Notes: generated by a model from the letters alone, not told the origin. DNA of 64,000 bases from Rahnella inusitata_A (GCF_965118895.1 NZ_CBCPJJ010000026.1:59584-123583), one strand, 5' to 3'. Positions 35,085-45,090 are shown, numbered from the stretch's first letter. Made by a program: numbers and translations.

Positions 35085-37520
35085 ATGAATGCAATAGCGG
35101 TCGCAGCACCGGCGGGAAGCCGGCAGTTGCACAAATTTGGTGGCAGCAGTCTGGCCGACGTGAAATGTTATCTGCGCGTCGCAGGCATTATGTCCGAGTA
35201 CGCCAAACCCGGCGACATGATGGTGGTGTCGGCGGCGGGCAGCACGACGAACCAGCTGATCAGCTGGTTGAAACTGAGCCAGACCGACAGGATTTCCGCG
35301 CATCAGGTCCAGCAGACACTGCGCCGTTATCAGAGTGATTTGATTTCCGGTCTGCTACCGCCGGAAATGGCTGAGCCGCTTATTGCTTCCTTTATTCACG
35401 ATCTCGAACGTCTGGCCGTGTTGCTCGACGGTAAGGTTACCGACGCGATTTATGCGGAAGTGGTCGGGCACGGCGAGATCTGGTCGGCCCGCCTGATGTC
35501 GGCGGTGCTGTGCAAGCTGGAGCTTCCGGCTGCCTGGCTGGACGCCCGCGAATTCCTGCGTGCCGAACGCGCCGCGCAGCCGCAGGTGGATGAAGGCCGG
35601 TCTTATCCGCTGCTGCAACAGCTGCTCGCGCAACATCCTCAGCAATATCTGGTGGTGACCGGCTTTATCTCGCGCAATGACGCGGGCGAAACCGTGCTGC
35701 TTGGCCGTAACGGCAGCGACTATTCCGCCACCCAGATTGGCGCACTGGCCGATGCCAGCCGCGTAACAATCTGGAGCGACGTTGCCGGTGTGTACAGCGC
35801 TGACCCGCGTAAAGTGAAAGATGCGTGTTTGTTGCCGTTGCTGCGTCTGGATGAAGCCAGTGAACTGGCGCGTCTGGCCGCTCCCGTTCTCCACACCCGT
35901 ACTTTGCAGCCGGTCTCCGGCAGCGACATCGATTTGCAGCTGCGTTGCAGCTACCAGCCGGAGCAGGGCTCGACGCGCATTGAGCGTGTGCTGGCGTCCG
36001 GTACCGGTGCCAAGATTGTCACCAGTCACGATGATATTTGCCTGATCGAAGTGGCGATCCCGTCCGGTCACGATTTTGGTCTGGCCCACAAAGACGTCGA
36101 ATTGTTGCTCAAGCGCGCGCAGGTCAAACCGCTTTGTACCGGCGTACATCCTGACCGCAATTTGCTGCAACTTTGCTACACCTCCGAAGTGGCAGGCAGC
36201 GCATTGCAGGTGCTGGAAGAAGCAGCGCTGCCGGGGCGTCTGACGTTGCGTGAAGGGCTGGCGCTGGTGGCGCTGGTCGGTGCGGGCGTGTGTAAAAACC
36301 CGCTGCACAGTCACCGTTTTTATCAGGAAATGAAAGATCAGCCGGTGGAATTTATCTGGCAGGCCGAAGACGGGATTAGCCTGGTCGCGGTTCTGCGCAT
36401 TGGCCCGACGGCGCACCTGATTCAGGGGCTGCACAAAACCCTGTTCCGCGCTGAAAAACAAATCGGCCTGATGCTGTTTGGTAAAGGCAATATCGGTTCG
36501 CGCTGGCTGGAGCTGTTTGCCCGCGAGCAAAAAAACATTTCCGCCCGCAGCGGTTTCGAGTTTGTGCTGGCCGGCGTGGTCGACAGCAAACGCAGCCTGC
36601 TCAATTACGACGGGCTGGACGCCAGCCGTGCGCTGGCCTTCTTCGATGACGAATCACAGGCGCACGACGAAGAGTCGCTGTTCCTGTGGATGCGTGCGCA
36701 TCCTTACGACGATCTGGTGGTGCTGGATGTCACCGCCAGCGCCGAACTGGCCGATCAGTATCTGGATTTCGCCAGCTATGGATTCCATGTCATCAGTGCC
36801 AACAAACTGGCGGGTGCATCTGACACCAATAAATACCGTCAGATCCGCGATGCATTCTCCAAAACCGACAGCCACTGGCTGTACAACGCTACCGTTGGCG
36901 CGGGTTTACCGGTGAACCATACGGTGCGTGATTTACGCGAAAGCGGCGACAGCATTCTGGCGATCAGCGGGATTTTCTCCGGCACATTATCCTGGCTGTT
37001 CCTGCAATTCGACGGCACGCTGCCATTCACCGAACTGGTGGATCTGGCGTGGCAGCAGGGGCTGACGGAACCGGATCCACGTGATGATTTATCGGGTCAG
37101 GACGTCATGCGCAAGCTGGTGATTCTGGCGCGTGAGGCCGGTTATGACATCGAGCCGACGCAGGTTCGCGTGGAATCGCTGGTGCCGCCAGCTTGCGCCA
37201 CCGGTTCTGTCGATCAGTTCTTTGAAGACGGCGAGGCGCTGAACCAGCAAATGTTGCAGCGTCTGGAAGCGGCCCGTGAAATGGGGCTGGTGCTGCGCTA
37301 CGTGGCGCGTTTCGATGCCAATGGCAAAGCGCGCGTGGGTGTCGAAGCGGTGCGTGAAGACCATCCACTGGCGGCTCTGCTGCCGTGCGACAACGTCTTT
37401 GCCATCGAAAGCCGCTGGTACCGCGATAACCCGCTGGTCATCCGCGGACCAGGTGCCGGGCGCGATGTCACTGCTGGCGCATTACAGTCTGACCTTAACC
37501 GCCTGACGCAATTGCTTTAA
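35085..37520 (+). CDS. metL: Bifunctional aspartokinase II/homoserine dehydrogenase II
   Basis: MetL phosphorylates aspartate and reduces aspartate semialdehyde to homoserine, feeding methionine synthesis. The 811-residue fusion has an aspartokinase domain opening LHKFGGSSLADVKCYLRVA. Then come a regulatory linker and the homoserine dehydrogenase from about residue 460 (IGLMLFGKGNIGSRWLELF, SANKLAGASDTNKY, NATVGAGLPVNHTVRDL). It starts 2 bp after metB, so metBL is one operon. A REP-like inverted repeat follows 10 bp after its stop. Confidence 0.97.
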   Translation: MNAIAVAAPAGSRQLHKFGGSSLADVKCYLRVAGIMSEYAKPGDMMVVSAAGSTTNQLISWLKLSQTDRISAHQVQQTLRRYQSDLISGLLPPEMAEPLIASFIHDLERLAVLLDGKVTDAIYAEVVGHGEIWSARLMSAVLCKLELPAAWLDAREFLRAERAAQPQVDEGRSYPLLQQLLAQHPQQYLVVTGFISRNDAGETVLLGRNGSDYSATQIGALADASRVTIWSDVAGVYSADPRKVKDACLLPLLRLDEASELARLAAPVLHTRTLQPVSGSDIDLQLRCSYQPEQGSTRIERVLASGTGAKIVTSHDDICLIEVAIPSGHDFGLAHKDVELLLKRAQVKPLCTGVHPDRNLLQLCYTSEVAGSALQVLEEAALPGRLTLREGLALVALVGAGVCKNPLHSHRFYQEMKDQPVEFIWQAEDGISLVAVLRIGPTAHLIQGLHKTLFRAEKQIGLMLFGKGNIGSRWLELFAREQKNISARSGFEFVLAGVVDSKRSLLNYDGLDASRALAFFDDESQAHDEESLFLWMRAHPYDDLVVLDVTASAELADQYLDFASYGFHVISANKLAGASDTNKYRQIRDAFSKTDSHWLYNATVGAGLPVNHTVRDLRESGDSILAISGIFSGTLSWLFLQFDGTLPFTELVDLAWQQGLTEPDPRDDLSGQDVMRKLVILAREAGYDIEPTQVRVESLVPPACATGSVDQFFEDGEALNQQMLQRLEAAREMGLVLRYVARFDANGKARVGVEAVREDHPLAALLPCDNVFAIESRWYRDNPLVIRGPGAGRDVTAGALQSDLNRLTQLL

Positions 37521-37530
37521 TTCTTCTGCG

Positions 37531-37640
37531 CCCTCCCCTGTGAAGGGGAGGGCTGGGTTGGGGTATAGCAAACGCGGCCGAAATGCCTGCCAATCCCCCT
37601 CCCAATCTTCCCTTCGCAAGAAGGGGAACGAATCCCGACA
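37531..37640. repeat. REP-like paired inverted repeat after metL
   Basis: A hairpin CCCTCCCC/GGGGAGGG (37531-37552) with a GGTTGGGGTA tail faces a second, inverted copy ending in a TTCCCTT/AAGGGGAA hairpin (about 37607-37627). Together they resemble a two-unit BIME. A related hairpin follows argH. Confidence 0.65.
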
Positions 37641-37754
37641 TCTTCCTCACTCCCTATCACCAAGATGAAATTCTTTCAGTTTGCGTGAAGATTAATCATC
37701 CCCCGACATCATTTTCACGTTGACAGGTTGCCTGCTTTCCGTCATTTTCTATCT

Positions 37755-37778
37755 ATACGTTTAGACGTCCAGACGTTC
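37755..37778. promoter_or_regulatory. MetJ operator upstream of metF
   Basis: Tandem 8-mers AGACGTCC and AGACGTTC (37763-37778), with a weaker preceding ATACGTTT, fit met boxes. They lie 49 bp before metF. Confidence 0.88.
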
Positions 37779-37827
37779 ATCATAAAAAATCATAATGAAA
37801 ACGCAGTGTTCTATGAGGTAGTGTTAT

Positions 37828-38736
37828 ATGAGCTTTTTCCACGCTAACCAGCGCGAAGCGCTGAATCAAAACCTGGCAGAGTTGCAGGGTCAGATTAACG
37901 TCTCTTTCGAGTTTTTCCCGCCGCGTACGAGCGAGATGGAAGATACGTTGTGGAGCTCTATCGACCGTCTGAGCAGCCTCAAACCTAAGTTTGTTTCCGT
38001 CACCTACGGCGCAAACTCCGGCGAGCGCGACCGCACGCACAGCATCATTAAAGGCATCAAAGAGCGTACCGGTCTGGAAGCCGCCCCGCACCTGACCTGT
38101 ATTGACGCCAATCGCGACGAGCTGCGTCAGATTGCACAGGATTACTGGCAGAGCGGTATCCGTCACATCGTGGCGCTGCGCGGCGATTTGCCTGCGGGCA
38201 GCGGCAAGCCGGAAATGTACGCCACCGATCTGGTGCATCTGCTGAAAGAAGTCGGCGATTTTGATATCTCTGTCGCGGCTTACCCGGAAGTTCACCCGGA
38301 AGCGAAAAGCGCGCAGGCAGATCTCATCAACCTGAAGCGTAAAATTGATGCCGGCGCCAACCGTGCTATCACACAGTTTTTCTTCGACGTGGAAAGTTAC
38401 CTGCGTTTCCGTGACCGCTGCGCCGGTCAGGGCATTGATGTGGAAATCGTGCCAGGCATTCTGCCGGTCTCTAACTTCAGACAGCTGACGCGCTTTGCGA
38501 CCATGACCAACGTCCGTGTACCGCACTGGATGAACAGCATGTTTGAAGGGCTGGATGACGACGCCGAGACCCGCAAAATGGTCGGTGCCAATATCGCGAT
38601 GGACATGGTGAAAATCCTCAGCCGCGAAGGCGTGAAGGACTTCCACTTCTATACTCTGAACCGTGCAGAAATGAGTTATGCGATTTGTCATACGCTGGGG
38701 GTTCGCCCTGACATTGCTGTCCCCGTTCGTGCCTGA
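37828..38736 (+). CDS. metF: 5,10-Methylenetetrahydrofolate reductase
   Basis: MetF is a FAD enzyme making 5-methyltetrahydrofolate, the methyl donor for homocysteine. The 302-residue TIM barrel begins MSFFHANQREALNQNLAELQG. It has SFEFFPPRTSEMEDTLW, LRGDLPAGSGK and ITQFFFDVESYLRF. It is slightly longer than E. coli (296) at the C-terminus. ATGAGGT lies upstream of the ATG as the binding site. MetJ control is indicated by the boxes just before it. Confidence 0.97.
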   Translation: MSFFHANQREALNQNLAELQGQINVSFEFFPPRTSEMEDTLWSSIDRLSSLKPKFVSVTYGANSGERDRTHSIIKGIKERTGLEAAPHLTCIDANRDELRQIAQDYWQSGIRHIVALRGDLPAGSGKPEMYATDLVHLLKEVGDFDISVAAYPEVHPEAKSAQADLINLKRKIDAGANRAITQFFFDVESYLRFRDRCAGQGIDVEIVPGILPVSNFRQLTRFATMTNVRVPHWMNSMFEGLDDDAETRKMVGANIAMDMVKILSREGVKDFHFYTLNRAEMSYAICHTLGVRPDIAVPVRA

Positions 38737-38763
38737 TTTATTGCATCAAAAATGCTGAAAACA

Positions 38764-38789
38764 AAAAACCCGCGAATTCGCGGGTTTTT
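38764..38789. terminator. Bidirectional terminator between metF and ppc
   Basis: AAAAACCCGCG pairs perfectly with CGCGGGTTTTT across AATT between convergent genes. Confidence 0.92.
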
Positions 38790-38811
38790 GCTTAATTGCT
38801 GTCAGACAGGG

Positions 38812-41457
38812 CTAGCCGGTATTGCGCATACCCGCTGCCACGCCGGCAATCGTCACCATCAGTGCCTGTTCGATATTGGCATCCTGCTTGCCCTCTTTTT
38901 CCAGCTCGCGTGAACGGTGCAGCAGTTCAGCCTGCAGGACGTTCAGCGGATCGGTATAGACGTTACGCAGTGCGATGGATTCAGCAATCCACGGCAAATC
39001 TTCCATCAGGTGATCGTCGTTGGAAATCGCCAGAATCACTTTGATGTCGCTGGCCAGCTGATCGCGCAGTTGCTGGCCGAGCGGCCACAGTTCTTTTTCC
39101 ACCAGACGGTGATCGTAGTATTCCGCCAGCCACAGGTCGGCTTTGGCAAACACCATTTCCAGCATCCCGATGCGGGTGGAGAAGAACGGCCAGTCGCGGC
39201 ACATGGTTTCCAGTTCATCACGTTTACCGTCATCCACCACGGCCTGCAAACCGGCACCGGCGCCCAGCCAGGCTGGCAGCATCAGACGGTTTTGTGTCCA
39301 CGCGAAGATCCACGGAATGGCGCGAAGGCTTTCAACGCCACCGCTGGCTTTACGTTTCGCAGGGCGTGAACCCAGCGGAAGCTTAGCCAGTTCCTGCTCC
39401 GGCGTTGCGGCGCGGAAGTAAGGCACGAAGTCTTTATTCTCGCGGATGTAACCACGGTACATCTTGCAGGACACGTCGGACAGTTGTTCCATGATGTCCA
39501 CCCAGGCTTTTTTCGGCTCCGGCGGTGGCAACAGGTTGGCTTCCAGAATGGCGGAGGTGTACAGCGCCAGGCTGCTGATGGTGACTTCCGGCAGGCCAAA
39601 CTTGAAGCGGATCATCTCGCCCTGTTCGGTTACGCGCAGGCCACCTTTCAGGCTGCCCGGAGGCTGAGACAGCAATGCCGCCTGCGCCGGTGCGCCGCCA
39701 CGGCCGATGGAACCGCCGCGTCCGTGGAACAGAGTCAGAGCAATTCCGGCTTTCTCGCAGGTTTTGATCAGTGCATCCTGCGCGCGATACTGCGCCCATG
39801 ACGCCGCCATCACGCCCGCGTCTTTCGCGGAATCGGAATAGCCAATCATCACCATCTGTTTGCCCTGAATGAAACCGCGATACCAGTCGATGCTCAGCAA
39901 CTGCTTCATCACGTCGTCCGCGTTGTTCAGGTCGTCCAGCGTTTCGAACAGTGGCGCGACCGGCATCGGGAACGGGCAACCTGCTTCTTTCAGCAGCAGA
40001 TGCACAGCCAGCACGTCAGACGGCGTGCGTGCCATGGAAATCACATACGCGGCGATAGAGCCTTCCGGCGCTTCTGCGATGACCTGACAGGTATCCAGCA
40101 CTTCTTTGGTATCGGCGCTCGGTTCCCAGTTGCGCGGGACCAATGGGCGCTGAGAATTCAGTTCGCGGATCAGGAACGCCTGCTTGTCAGATTCTGACCA
40201 GCTTTCATAATCGCCCAGACCCAGATAACGGGTGATTTCTGCGATGGCGTCGGTGTGACGGGTACTTTCCTGGCGCACGTCGATGCGCACTAACGGCACG
40301 CCGAAGCAGCGCACGCGACGCAGGGTATCGAGCAACTGACCGTTGGCGATGATCCCCATGTTGCAGGCTTGCAATGACTGATAGCAGGCGTACAGCGGTG
40401 CCCATAGCTGGTCATTTTTCACCAGCAAATCGTGCGGACGCGTCACACGTTCACCTTTCAGACGCGCTTCCAGATAGACCTGCGTGGAGGTCAGCTGCGC
40501 GCGCAACTGCTTCATGATTTCGCGGTACGGCTCGAGGATATCCGCGCCGCCCGCCAGTTCACGCAGTTCAGGCGTACATTCGGTCATCGACAGTTCCGAC
40601 ACCAGCACGGCAACGTCGCGCAGGAACAGATCGGTCGCTTTCCAGCGGCTCAGCAGCAACACGTGACGGGTAATATCGGCGGTCACATTCGGATTGCCGT
40701 CGCGGTCGCCACCCATCCAGGAGGTGAAGCGTACAGGCACGGCTTCTACCGGCATTTTGTAATCCAGCGACGTTTCCAGCTGCTCGTTGAGTTCGCGCAG
40801 GAAAGCAGGAACGCCTTCCCACAGGCTGTTTTCAACGACCGCAAAACCCCATTTGGCTTCATCTACCGGAGAAGGGCGGTTCTTACGGATTTCATCGGTG
40901 TGCCATGACTGCGCGATCAACTGGCGCAGGCGGCGCATAATCTGTTTGCGTTCGTAATCGGCCAAATCGTTGTGGTCGAGCTGCTTGAGGCAGTTATTCA
41001 CTTCGACCAGTTTATGGATCAGCGTGCGGCGGGCGATTTCGGTCGGGTGCGCGGTCAGGACCAGTTCGATGGAAAGCTGTTCAACGGCGTCACGTAATTG
41101 CTGATCAGAGAGATTTTTGGATTTCAGACGGTCGAACAACAACGCCAGCGCTTCGGGATTGCTGGCCGCCTCGCCGTGCGGCGAAATACTGTGATATTGC
41201 TCAGCCACGTTGGCTAAATTCAGGAACTGGCTGAATGCGCGGGCAACCGGCAGCAGTTCATCATTTGACAGATTTTGCAGCGTTGACAGTAATTCCTGAC
41301 GATCCGCTTCGTTTCCGGCGCGGGAGGATTTCGACAGTTTACGAATTTGCTCAACACGATCGAGGATATGTTCTCCCAACGTATCTTTGATCGTATCGCC
41401 CAGCAGTTTACCTAACGTACTGACATTACTTCGCATTGCGGAATATTGTTCGTTCAT
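38812..41457 (-). CDS. ppc: Phosphoenolpyruvate carboxylase
   Basis: Ppc carboxylates PEP to oxaloacetate, refilling the TCA cycle; it is activated by acetyl-CoA and inhibited by aspartate. The 881-residue protein has the catalytic His region VLTAHPTEIARRTLIHK and FTSWMGGDRDGNPNVTADITR. The second active-site signature is VMIGYSDSAKDAG followed by FHGRGGSIGRGGAP, and the C-terminus is the conserved GMRNTG. AGAGGTGAT precedes the ATG. Confidence 0.98.
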   Translation of the reverse strand: MNEQYSAMRSNVSTLGKLLGDTIKDTLGEHILDRVEQIRKLSKSSRAGNEADRQELLSTLQNLSNDELLPVARAFSQFLNLANVAEQYHSISPHGEAASNPEALALLFDRLKSKNLSDQQLRDAVEQLSIELVLTAHPTEIARRTLIHKLVEVNNCLKQLDHNDLADYERKQIMRRLRQLIAQSWHTDEIRKNRPSPVDEAKWGFAVVENSLWEGVPAFLRELNEQLETSLDYKMPVEAVPVRFTSWMGGDRDGNPNVTADITRHVLLLSRWKATDLFLRDVAVLVSELSMTECTPELRELAGGADILEPYREIMKQLRAQLTSTQVYLEARLKGERVTRPHDLLVKNDQLWAPLYACYQSLQACNMGIIANGQLLDTLRRVRCFGVPLVRIDVRQESTRHTDAIAEITRYLGLGDYESWSESDKQAFLIRELNSQRPLVPRNWEPSADTKEVLDTCQVIAEAPEGSIAAYVISMARTPSDVLAVHLLLKEAGCPFPMPVAPLFETLDDLNNADDVMKQLLSIDWYRGFIQGKQMVMIGYSDSAKDAGVMAASWAQYRAQDALIKTCEKAGIALTLFHGRGGSIGRGGAPAQAALLSQPPGSLKGGLRVTEQGEMIRFKFGLPEVTISSLALYTSAILEANLLPPPEPKKAWVDIMEQLSDVSCKMYRGYIRENKDFVPYFRAATPEQELAKLPLGSRPAKRKASGGVESLRAIPWIFAWTQNRLMLPAWLGAGAGLQAVVDDGKRDELETMCRDWPFFSTRIGMLEMVFAKADLWLAEYYDHRLVEKELWPLGQQLRDQLASDIKVILAISNDDHLMEDLPWIAESIALRNVYTDPLNVLQAELLHRSRELEKEGKQDANIEQALMVTIAGVAAGMRNTG

Positions 41458-41708
41458 ATCACCTCTGACCCGTTCTCTCGTTTAATTTTTATATTCTGTA
41501 AATAACTTTCACCCGTCAGGCATTCTTGCCCCGTTCACCCTGCCAACCTGGCCCTACTTTTCAAAAGCAGCCCCTGTTTTAACCCAAAAAGCCCCGATCA
41601 CTCACGTGAAAAATGGTCTTTTTAGCAATGTCGCTGAAATTTAATTACAACCGCGACGATATCAGTTTGGCTAATCCACTTTTGCGAACTCGTTTTGTAC
41701 AGTAGCAA
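41458..41708. other. Promoter region upstream of ppc
   Basis: No gene is visible. AT-rich sequence just upstream of the ppc start on the minus strand probably holds its promoter. Confidence 0.35.
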
Positions 41709-41728
41709 AGGGCGCCCCGGAGCGCCCT
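41709..41728 (-). terminator. Terminator after argE
   Basis: AGGGCGC pairs with GCGCCCT; on the minus strand it is followed by TTTGC, a weak T-run. Confidence 0.55.
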
Positions 41729-41758
41729 GATTGTTTCTTCATCAACCCTGATTCAGGA

Positions 41759-42910
41759 TCAGTGATAACAGAAGTGATGCACAACCTGAGATATCAGCTC
41801 GCGTGTCGGTTTAATGAACGCGGTATCAATATATTCATCTGGCTGATGCGCCTGATCGATAGAACCGGGGCCAAGCACCAGTGTCGGGCACAGCTCCTGA
41901 ATAAATGGCGCTTCGGTGCAGTAGTTAACGATTTCCGTTTCCACACCCAGCAACTTCTCAACCACCTGCACCAGCTGATGATCCGGCGGGCATTCATAGC
42001 CAGGAATCGGCGGATGCAGTTCTTCAATCACGATACGCCCAGGCCAGCGCTGACTCACTGGCTCCAGCGCTTCGTTCAGCAGGCCGTTGATTTCGGACAG
42101 TGTCAGACCCGGCAGCGGGCGGATATCCATATGCAGTTCACAACAGGCGCAGATGCGGTTTGGCGCATCGCCGCCGTTGATATGACCGAAGTTCATGGTC
42201 GGATAAGGGATTACGAAACCACTGTGGTTGTATCGGGTTTTCAACGTATTGCGCAGGGTCATTAAATGGGTAATCGACTCGTGCATCAGCTCAATGGCGT
42301 TCACGCCGCGTGACGGATCGCTTGAGTGGCCGGACTGACCTGTGATGCGAATGGCGTTCGATAAATGACCTTTATGCGCACGAACCGGCTTCAGCGAGGT
42401 TGGTTCGCCAATGATCGCGCAGTCAGGGCGGATTTTCGCATTTTTAGAAAAATAGCTGGCACCGGCCATGGTGGTTTCTTCATCGGCGGTCGCCAAAATA
42501 TACAGCGGTTTAGTCAGTTTTGTCAGATCGACGTCGCGCAGCGAATCGAGGATAAACGCGAAGAAACCTTTCATGTCGGCAGTACCCAAACCATAGAGCT
42601 TATTTTCGTGCTCGGTTAGGGTGAAAGGATCACGCGTCCAGCGGCCATCGTCGAACGGAACGGTGTCAGTATGACCGGCCAGCAGTAAACCGCCCGCACC
42701 TTCACCGGTACTGGCTAACATATTGAATTTGTTTCGGGTTCCCGGCACTGGCTGCACTTCAACTTTAAAACCTAAATCACCAAACCAGCCTGCCAGTAAG
42801 TTGATTAGCGTTTCATTGCTCTGGTCCAACGCGCTGTCTGTGGCGCTGATGGAAGGGGTTGCGATTAACGCCCGATAGAGCTCAATAAAAGGAGGTAATT
42901 TCATCTTCAC
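41759..42910 (-). CDS. argE: Acetylornithine deacetylase
   Basis: ArgE releases ornithine from N-acetylornithine in arginine synthesis. The 383-residue M20 metallohydrolase has the zinc-ligand motifs LLLAGHTDTVPFDDG, GLGTADMKGFFAF and ATADEETTMAG. It also has the dimerisation-lid segment VRAHKGHLSNAIRITGQSGHSS. It is close to E. coli ArgE over its whole length. It is divergent from argCBH, with arginine boxes between. Confidence 0.97.
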   Translation of the reverse strand: MKMKLPPFIELYRALIATPSISATDSALDQSNETLINLLAGWFGDLGFKVEVQPVPGTRNKFNMLASTGEGAGGLLLAGHTDTVPFDDGRWTRDPFTLTEHENKLYGLGTADMKGFFAFILDSLRDVDLTKLTKPLYILATADEETTMAGASYFSKNAKIRPDCAIIGEPTSLKPVRAHKGHLSNAIRITGQSGHSSDPSRGVNAIELMHESITHLMTLRNTLKTRYNHSGFVIPYPTMNFGHINGGDAPNRICACCELHMDIRPLPGLTLSEINGLLNEALEPVSQRWPGRIVIEELHPPIPGYECPPDHQLVQVVEKLLGVETEIVNYCTEAPFIQELCPTLVLGPGSIDQAHQPDEYIDTAFIKPTRELISQVVHHFCYH

Positions 42911-42931
42911 TGTTGACAGCCTTTAGTTAGG

Positions 42932-42974
42932 GTAGTATTCATATTCATGCAATAATTGTGAATAAAAATACAAT
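42932..42974. promoter_or_regulatory. ARG boxes in the argE-argC intergenic region
   Basis: TGAATAAAAATACA (42959-42972) matches the ArgR consensus TGAATWWWWATTCA with one mismatch. An upstream ATTCATATTCA forms a weaker second box. From memory the block closely resembles the E. coli argE/argC operator. Confidence 0.75.
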
Positions 42975-43133
42975 AAGCCAGCGCGTAAGGAAACCGGAAA
43001 AAATCCCGGTAAGGTAAAACGACACGGCTGAATCTCGCGGGTGAGCGGCGTACAACGCAGTGACCACCTGTTACCTGTTGAAGTCCCTGTATCGCAAAGC
43101 CATACAGATAAGTTGAGAAGGTGAACAGATCCT

Positions 43134-44138
43134 ATGTTGAATACGCTGATTGTTGGTGCCACAGGTTATGCCGGAGCTGAACTCGCTGCCTACCTGAATC
43201 GCCACCCACATATGAACATAACCGGTTTAACGGTTTCAGCGCAAAGTGCAGATGCAGGAAAATTGCTTTCTGATTTGCATCCTCAATTAAAAGGTATTGT
43301 CGATTTGCCTGTTTTGCCGCTGACGGATGTTGCCGAAGCTGCAAAAGGCGTCGATGTCGTGTTTCTGGCGACCGCGCATGAAGTCAGCCACGATTTAGCT
43401 CCGCAGTTTCTGGCGGCGGGCTGCGTGGTGTTTGACCTGTCCGGTGCCTTCCGCGTCAAAAAACCTGAGTTTTATACCGAATTCTACGGTTTCGAGCACC
43501 AGCACCTCGAGCTGCTGGATAAAGCCGTGTACGGCCTTGCCGAATGGCAGGCGGACAAACTGAAAGAGGCGCAGCTCATCGCCGTGCCGGGCTGCTATCC
43601 GACCGCGTCGCAGCTGGCGCTCAAACCGCTTATCGAAAACGGTTTGCTTAATGACAGCCAGTGGCCGGTGATCAATGCTACCAGCGGCGTCAGCGGCGCA
43701 GGGCGTAAAGCCACGCTGGGCAACAGCTTCTGCGAAGTCAGCCTGCAACCTTACAAACTGTTCAGCCATCGTCATGAACCTGAAATCGTTGAGCACCTCG
43801 GCGTGCCGGTGATTTTCACGCCGCATCTGGGCAACTTCCCGCGCGGAATTCTGGCGACCATCACCTGTCGTCTGAAAGCGGGTGTAACGCAGCAGGAAGT
43901 GGCGCAAGCCTTTCATAATGCGTATCACGATAAACCTCTGGTGCGTCTGTACACCCAAGGCGTACCTGCGCTGAAAGACGTGGTCGGGCTGCCGTTCTGC
44001 GATATCGGTTTTGCCGTGAAAGGCGAACATCTGATTGTGGTGGCGACGGAAGATAACGTGCTGAAAGGCGCGTCGGCGCAGGCGGTGCAGTGTATGAACA
44101 TTCGCTTTGGCTTCCCGGAAACGCAATCACTGCTTTAA
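43134..44138 (+). CDS. argC: N-acetyl-gamma-glutamyl-phosphate reductase
   Basis: ArgC reduces acetylglutamyl phosphate with NADPH. The 334-residue protein has the Rossmann motif TLIVGATGYAGAELAAYL, the catalytic Cys in AVPGCYPTASQLAL and the substrate segment HLGNFPRGILATI. It is the first gene of the argCBH run. AAGGTG precedes the ATG. Confidence 0.97.
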   Translation: MLNTLIVGATGYAGAELAAYLNRHPHMNITGLTVSAQSADAGKLLSDLHPQLKGIVDLPVLPLTDVAEAAKGVDVVFLATAHEVSHDLAPQFLAAGCVVFDLSGAFRVKKPEFYTEFYGFEHQHLELLDKAVYGLAEWQADKLKEAQLIAVPGCYPTASQLALKPLIENGLLNDSQWPVINATSGVSGAGRKATLGNSFCEVSLQPYKLFSHRHEPEIVEHLGVPVIFTPHLGNFPRGILATITCRLKAGVTQQEVAQAFHNAYHDKPLVRLYTQGVPALKDVVGLPFCDIGFAVKGEHLIVVATEDNVLKGASAQAVQCMNIRFGFPETQSLL

Positions 44139-44269
44139 TAATCAGTCAGATTGTCAGCAAACAGAAAACAACCGTCCCTGAGCGTTTATTCAGATGCGCA
44201 GGGATGTTAGATTAAATTAAACATATTGTTATTCATTAACATAAACAATCGGTCGAGGCGCAAACAGCT

Positions 44270-45043
44270 ATGAATCCGTTAGTCATCAAATTGGGTGGAG
44301 TGTTGCTGGATAATGAAGAAGCGCTTGAGCGCCTGTTCATGGCGGTCGTCGCTTATCGTCAGGAATATCAGCGCCCGCTGGTGATCGTTCACGGTGGCGG
44401 CTGCCTGGTTGATGAGCTGATGAAAAAGCTGAATCTGCCGGTCGTTAAGAAAGCTGGCCTGCGTGTCACGCCTGCTGACCAGATTGACATCATTACCGGC
44501 GCACTGGCCGGAAGCGCCAACAAAACCCTGCTGGCGTGGGCCGTCAAAAATCACATCAACGCGGTCGGCTTGTCACTGGCAGACGGTGGCTCAGTCAGCG
44601 TAACGCAACTGAGCGAAGAGCTGGGCAACGTCGGCAAAGCCGAAGCGGGTAACCCGGCGCTGATTAACACCCTGACCGGCGCAGGCTACCTGCCGATCGT
44701 CAGCTCTATCGGGATCACGGCAGCCGGTGACTTGATGAACGTCAACGCCGATCAGGCCGCGACAGCTCTGGCCGCCACGCTGGGCGCAGATCTCATTCTG
44801 CTCTCCGACGTCAGCGGCATTCTTGACGGCAAAGGTCAGCGCATTCCGCAAATGAGCGCGGAAAGAGCTGAACAGCTGATCGACCAGGGTATTATTACCG
44901 ACGGCATGATCGTCAAAGTTCACGCCGCGCTGGACGCCGCACGCACTCTCGGACGTCCGGTGGATATCGCCAGCTGGCGTCACGCCGAGCAATTACCGGC
45001 ACTGTTTAACGGCGTCGCAATCGGAACACGTATTCTGGCGTAA
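44270..45043 (+). CDS. argB: Acetylglutamate kinase
   Basis: ArgB phosphorylates N-acetylglutamate. The 257-residue amino-acid kinase has the phosphate-binding VIKLGGVLLDNEEA, VHGGGCLVDELMKK, and the ATP-site segment LSDVSGILDGKG. Its length fits the E. coli type that lacks the arginine-inhibition N-terminal helix. It lies 131 bp after argC and 72 bp before argH; a terminator-like hairpin lies just downstream. Confidence 0.97.
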   Translation: MNPLVIKLGGVLLDNEEALERLFMAVVAYRQEYQRPLVIVHGGGCLVDELMKKLNLPVVKKAGLRVTPADQIDIITGALAGSANKTLLAWAVKNHINAVGLSLADGGSVSVTQLSEELGNVGKAEAGNPALINTLTGAGYLPIVSSIGITAAGDLMNVNADQAATALAATLGADLILLSDVSGILDGKGQRIPQMSAERAEQLIDQGIITDGMIVKVHAALDAARTLGRPVDIASWRHAEQLPALFNGVAIGTRILA

Positions 45044-45065
45044 CACCTTTCGGCAGACACTTTCT

Positions 45066-45090
45066 AGGGCGCAGCGTAGTGCGCCCTTTT
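45066..45090 (+). terminator. Terminator-like hairpin between argB and argH
   Basis: AGGGCGCA pairs perfectly with TGCGCCCT and is followed by TTTG. The short T-run suggests partial termination inside the arg operon. Confidence 0.55.

Noticed and set aside
35355..36530. 391-codon ORF antisense to metL
   Set aside because: Shadow frame of a GC-rich gene; no domain seen, and the metL frame is fully conserved.
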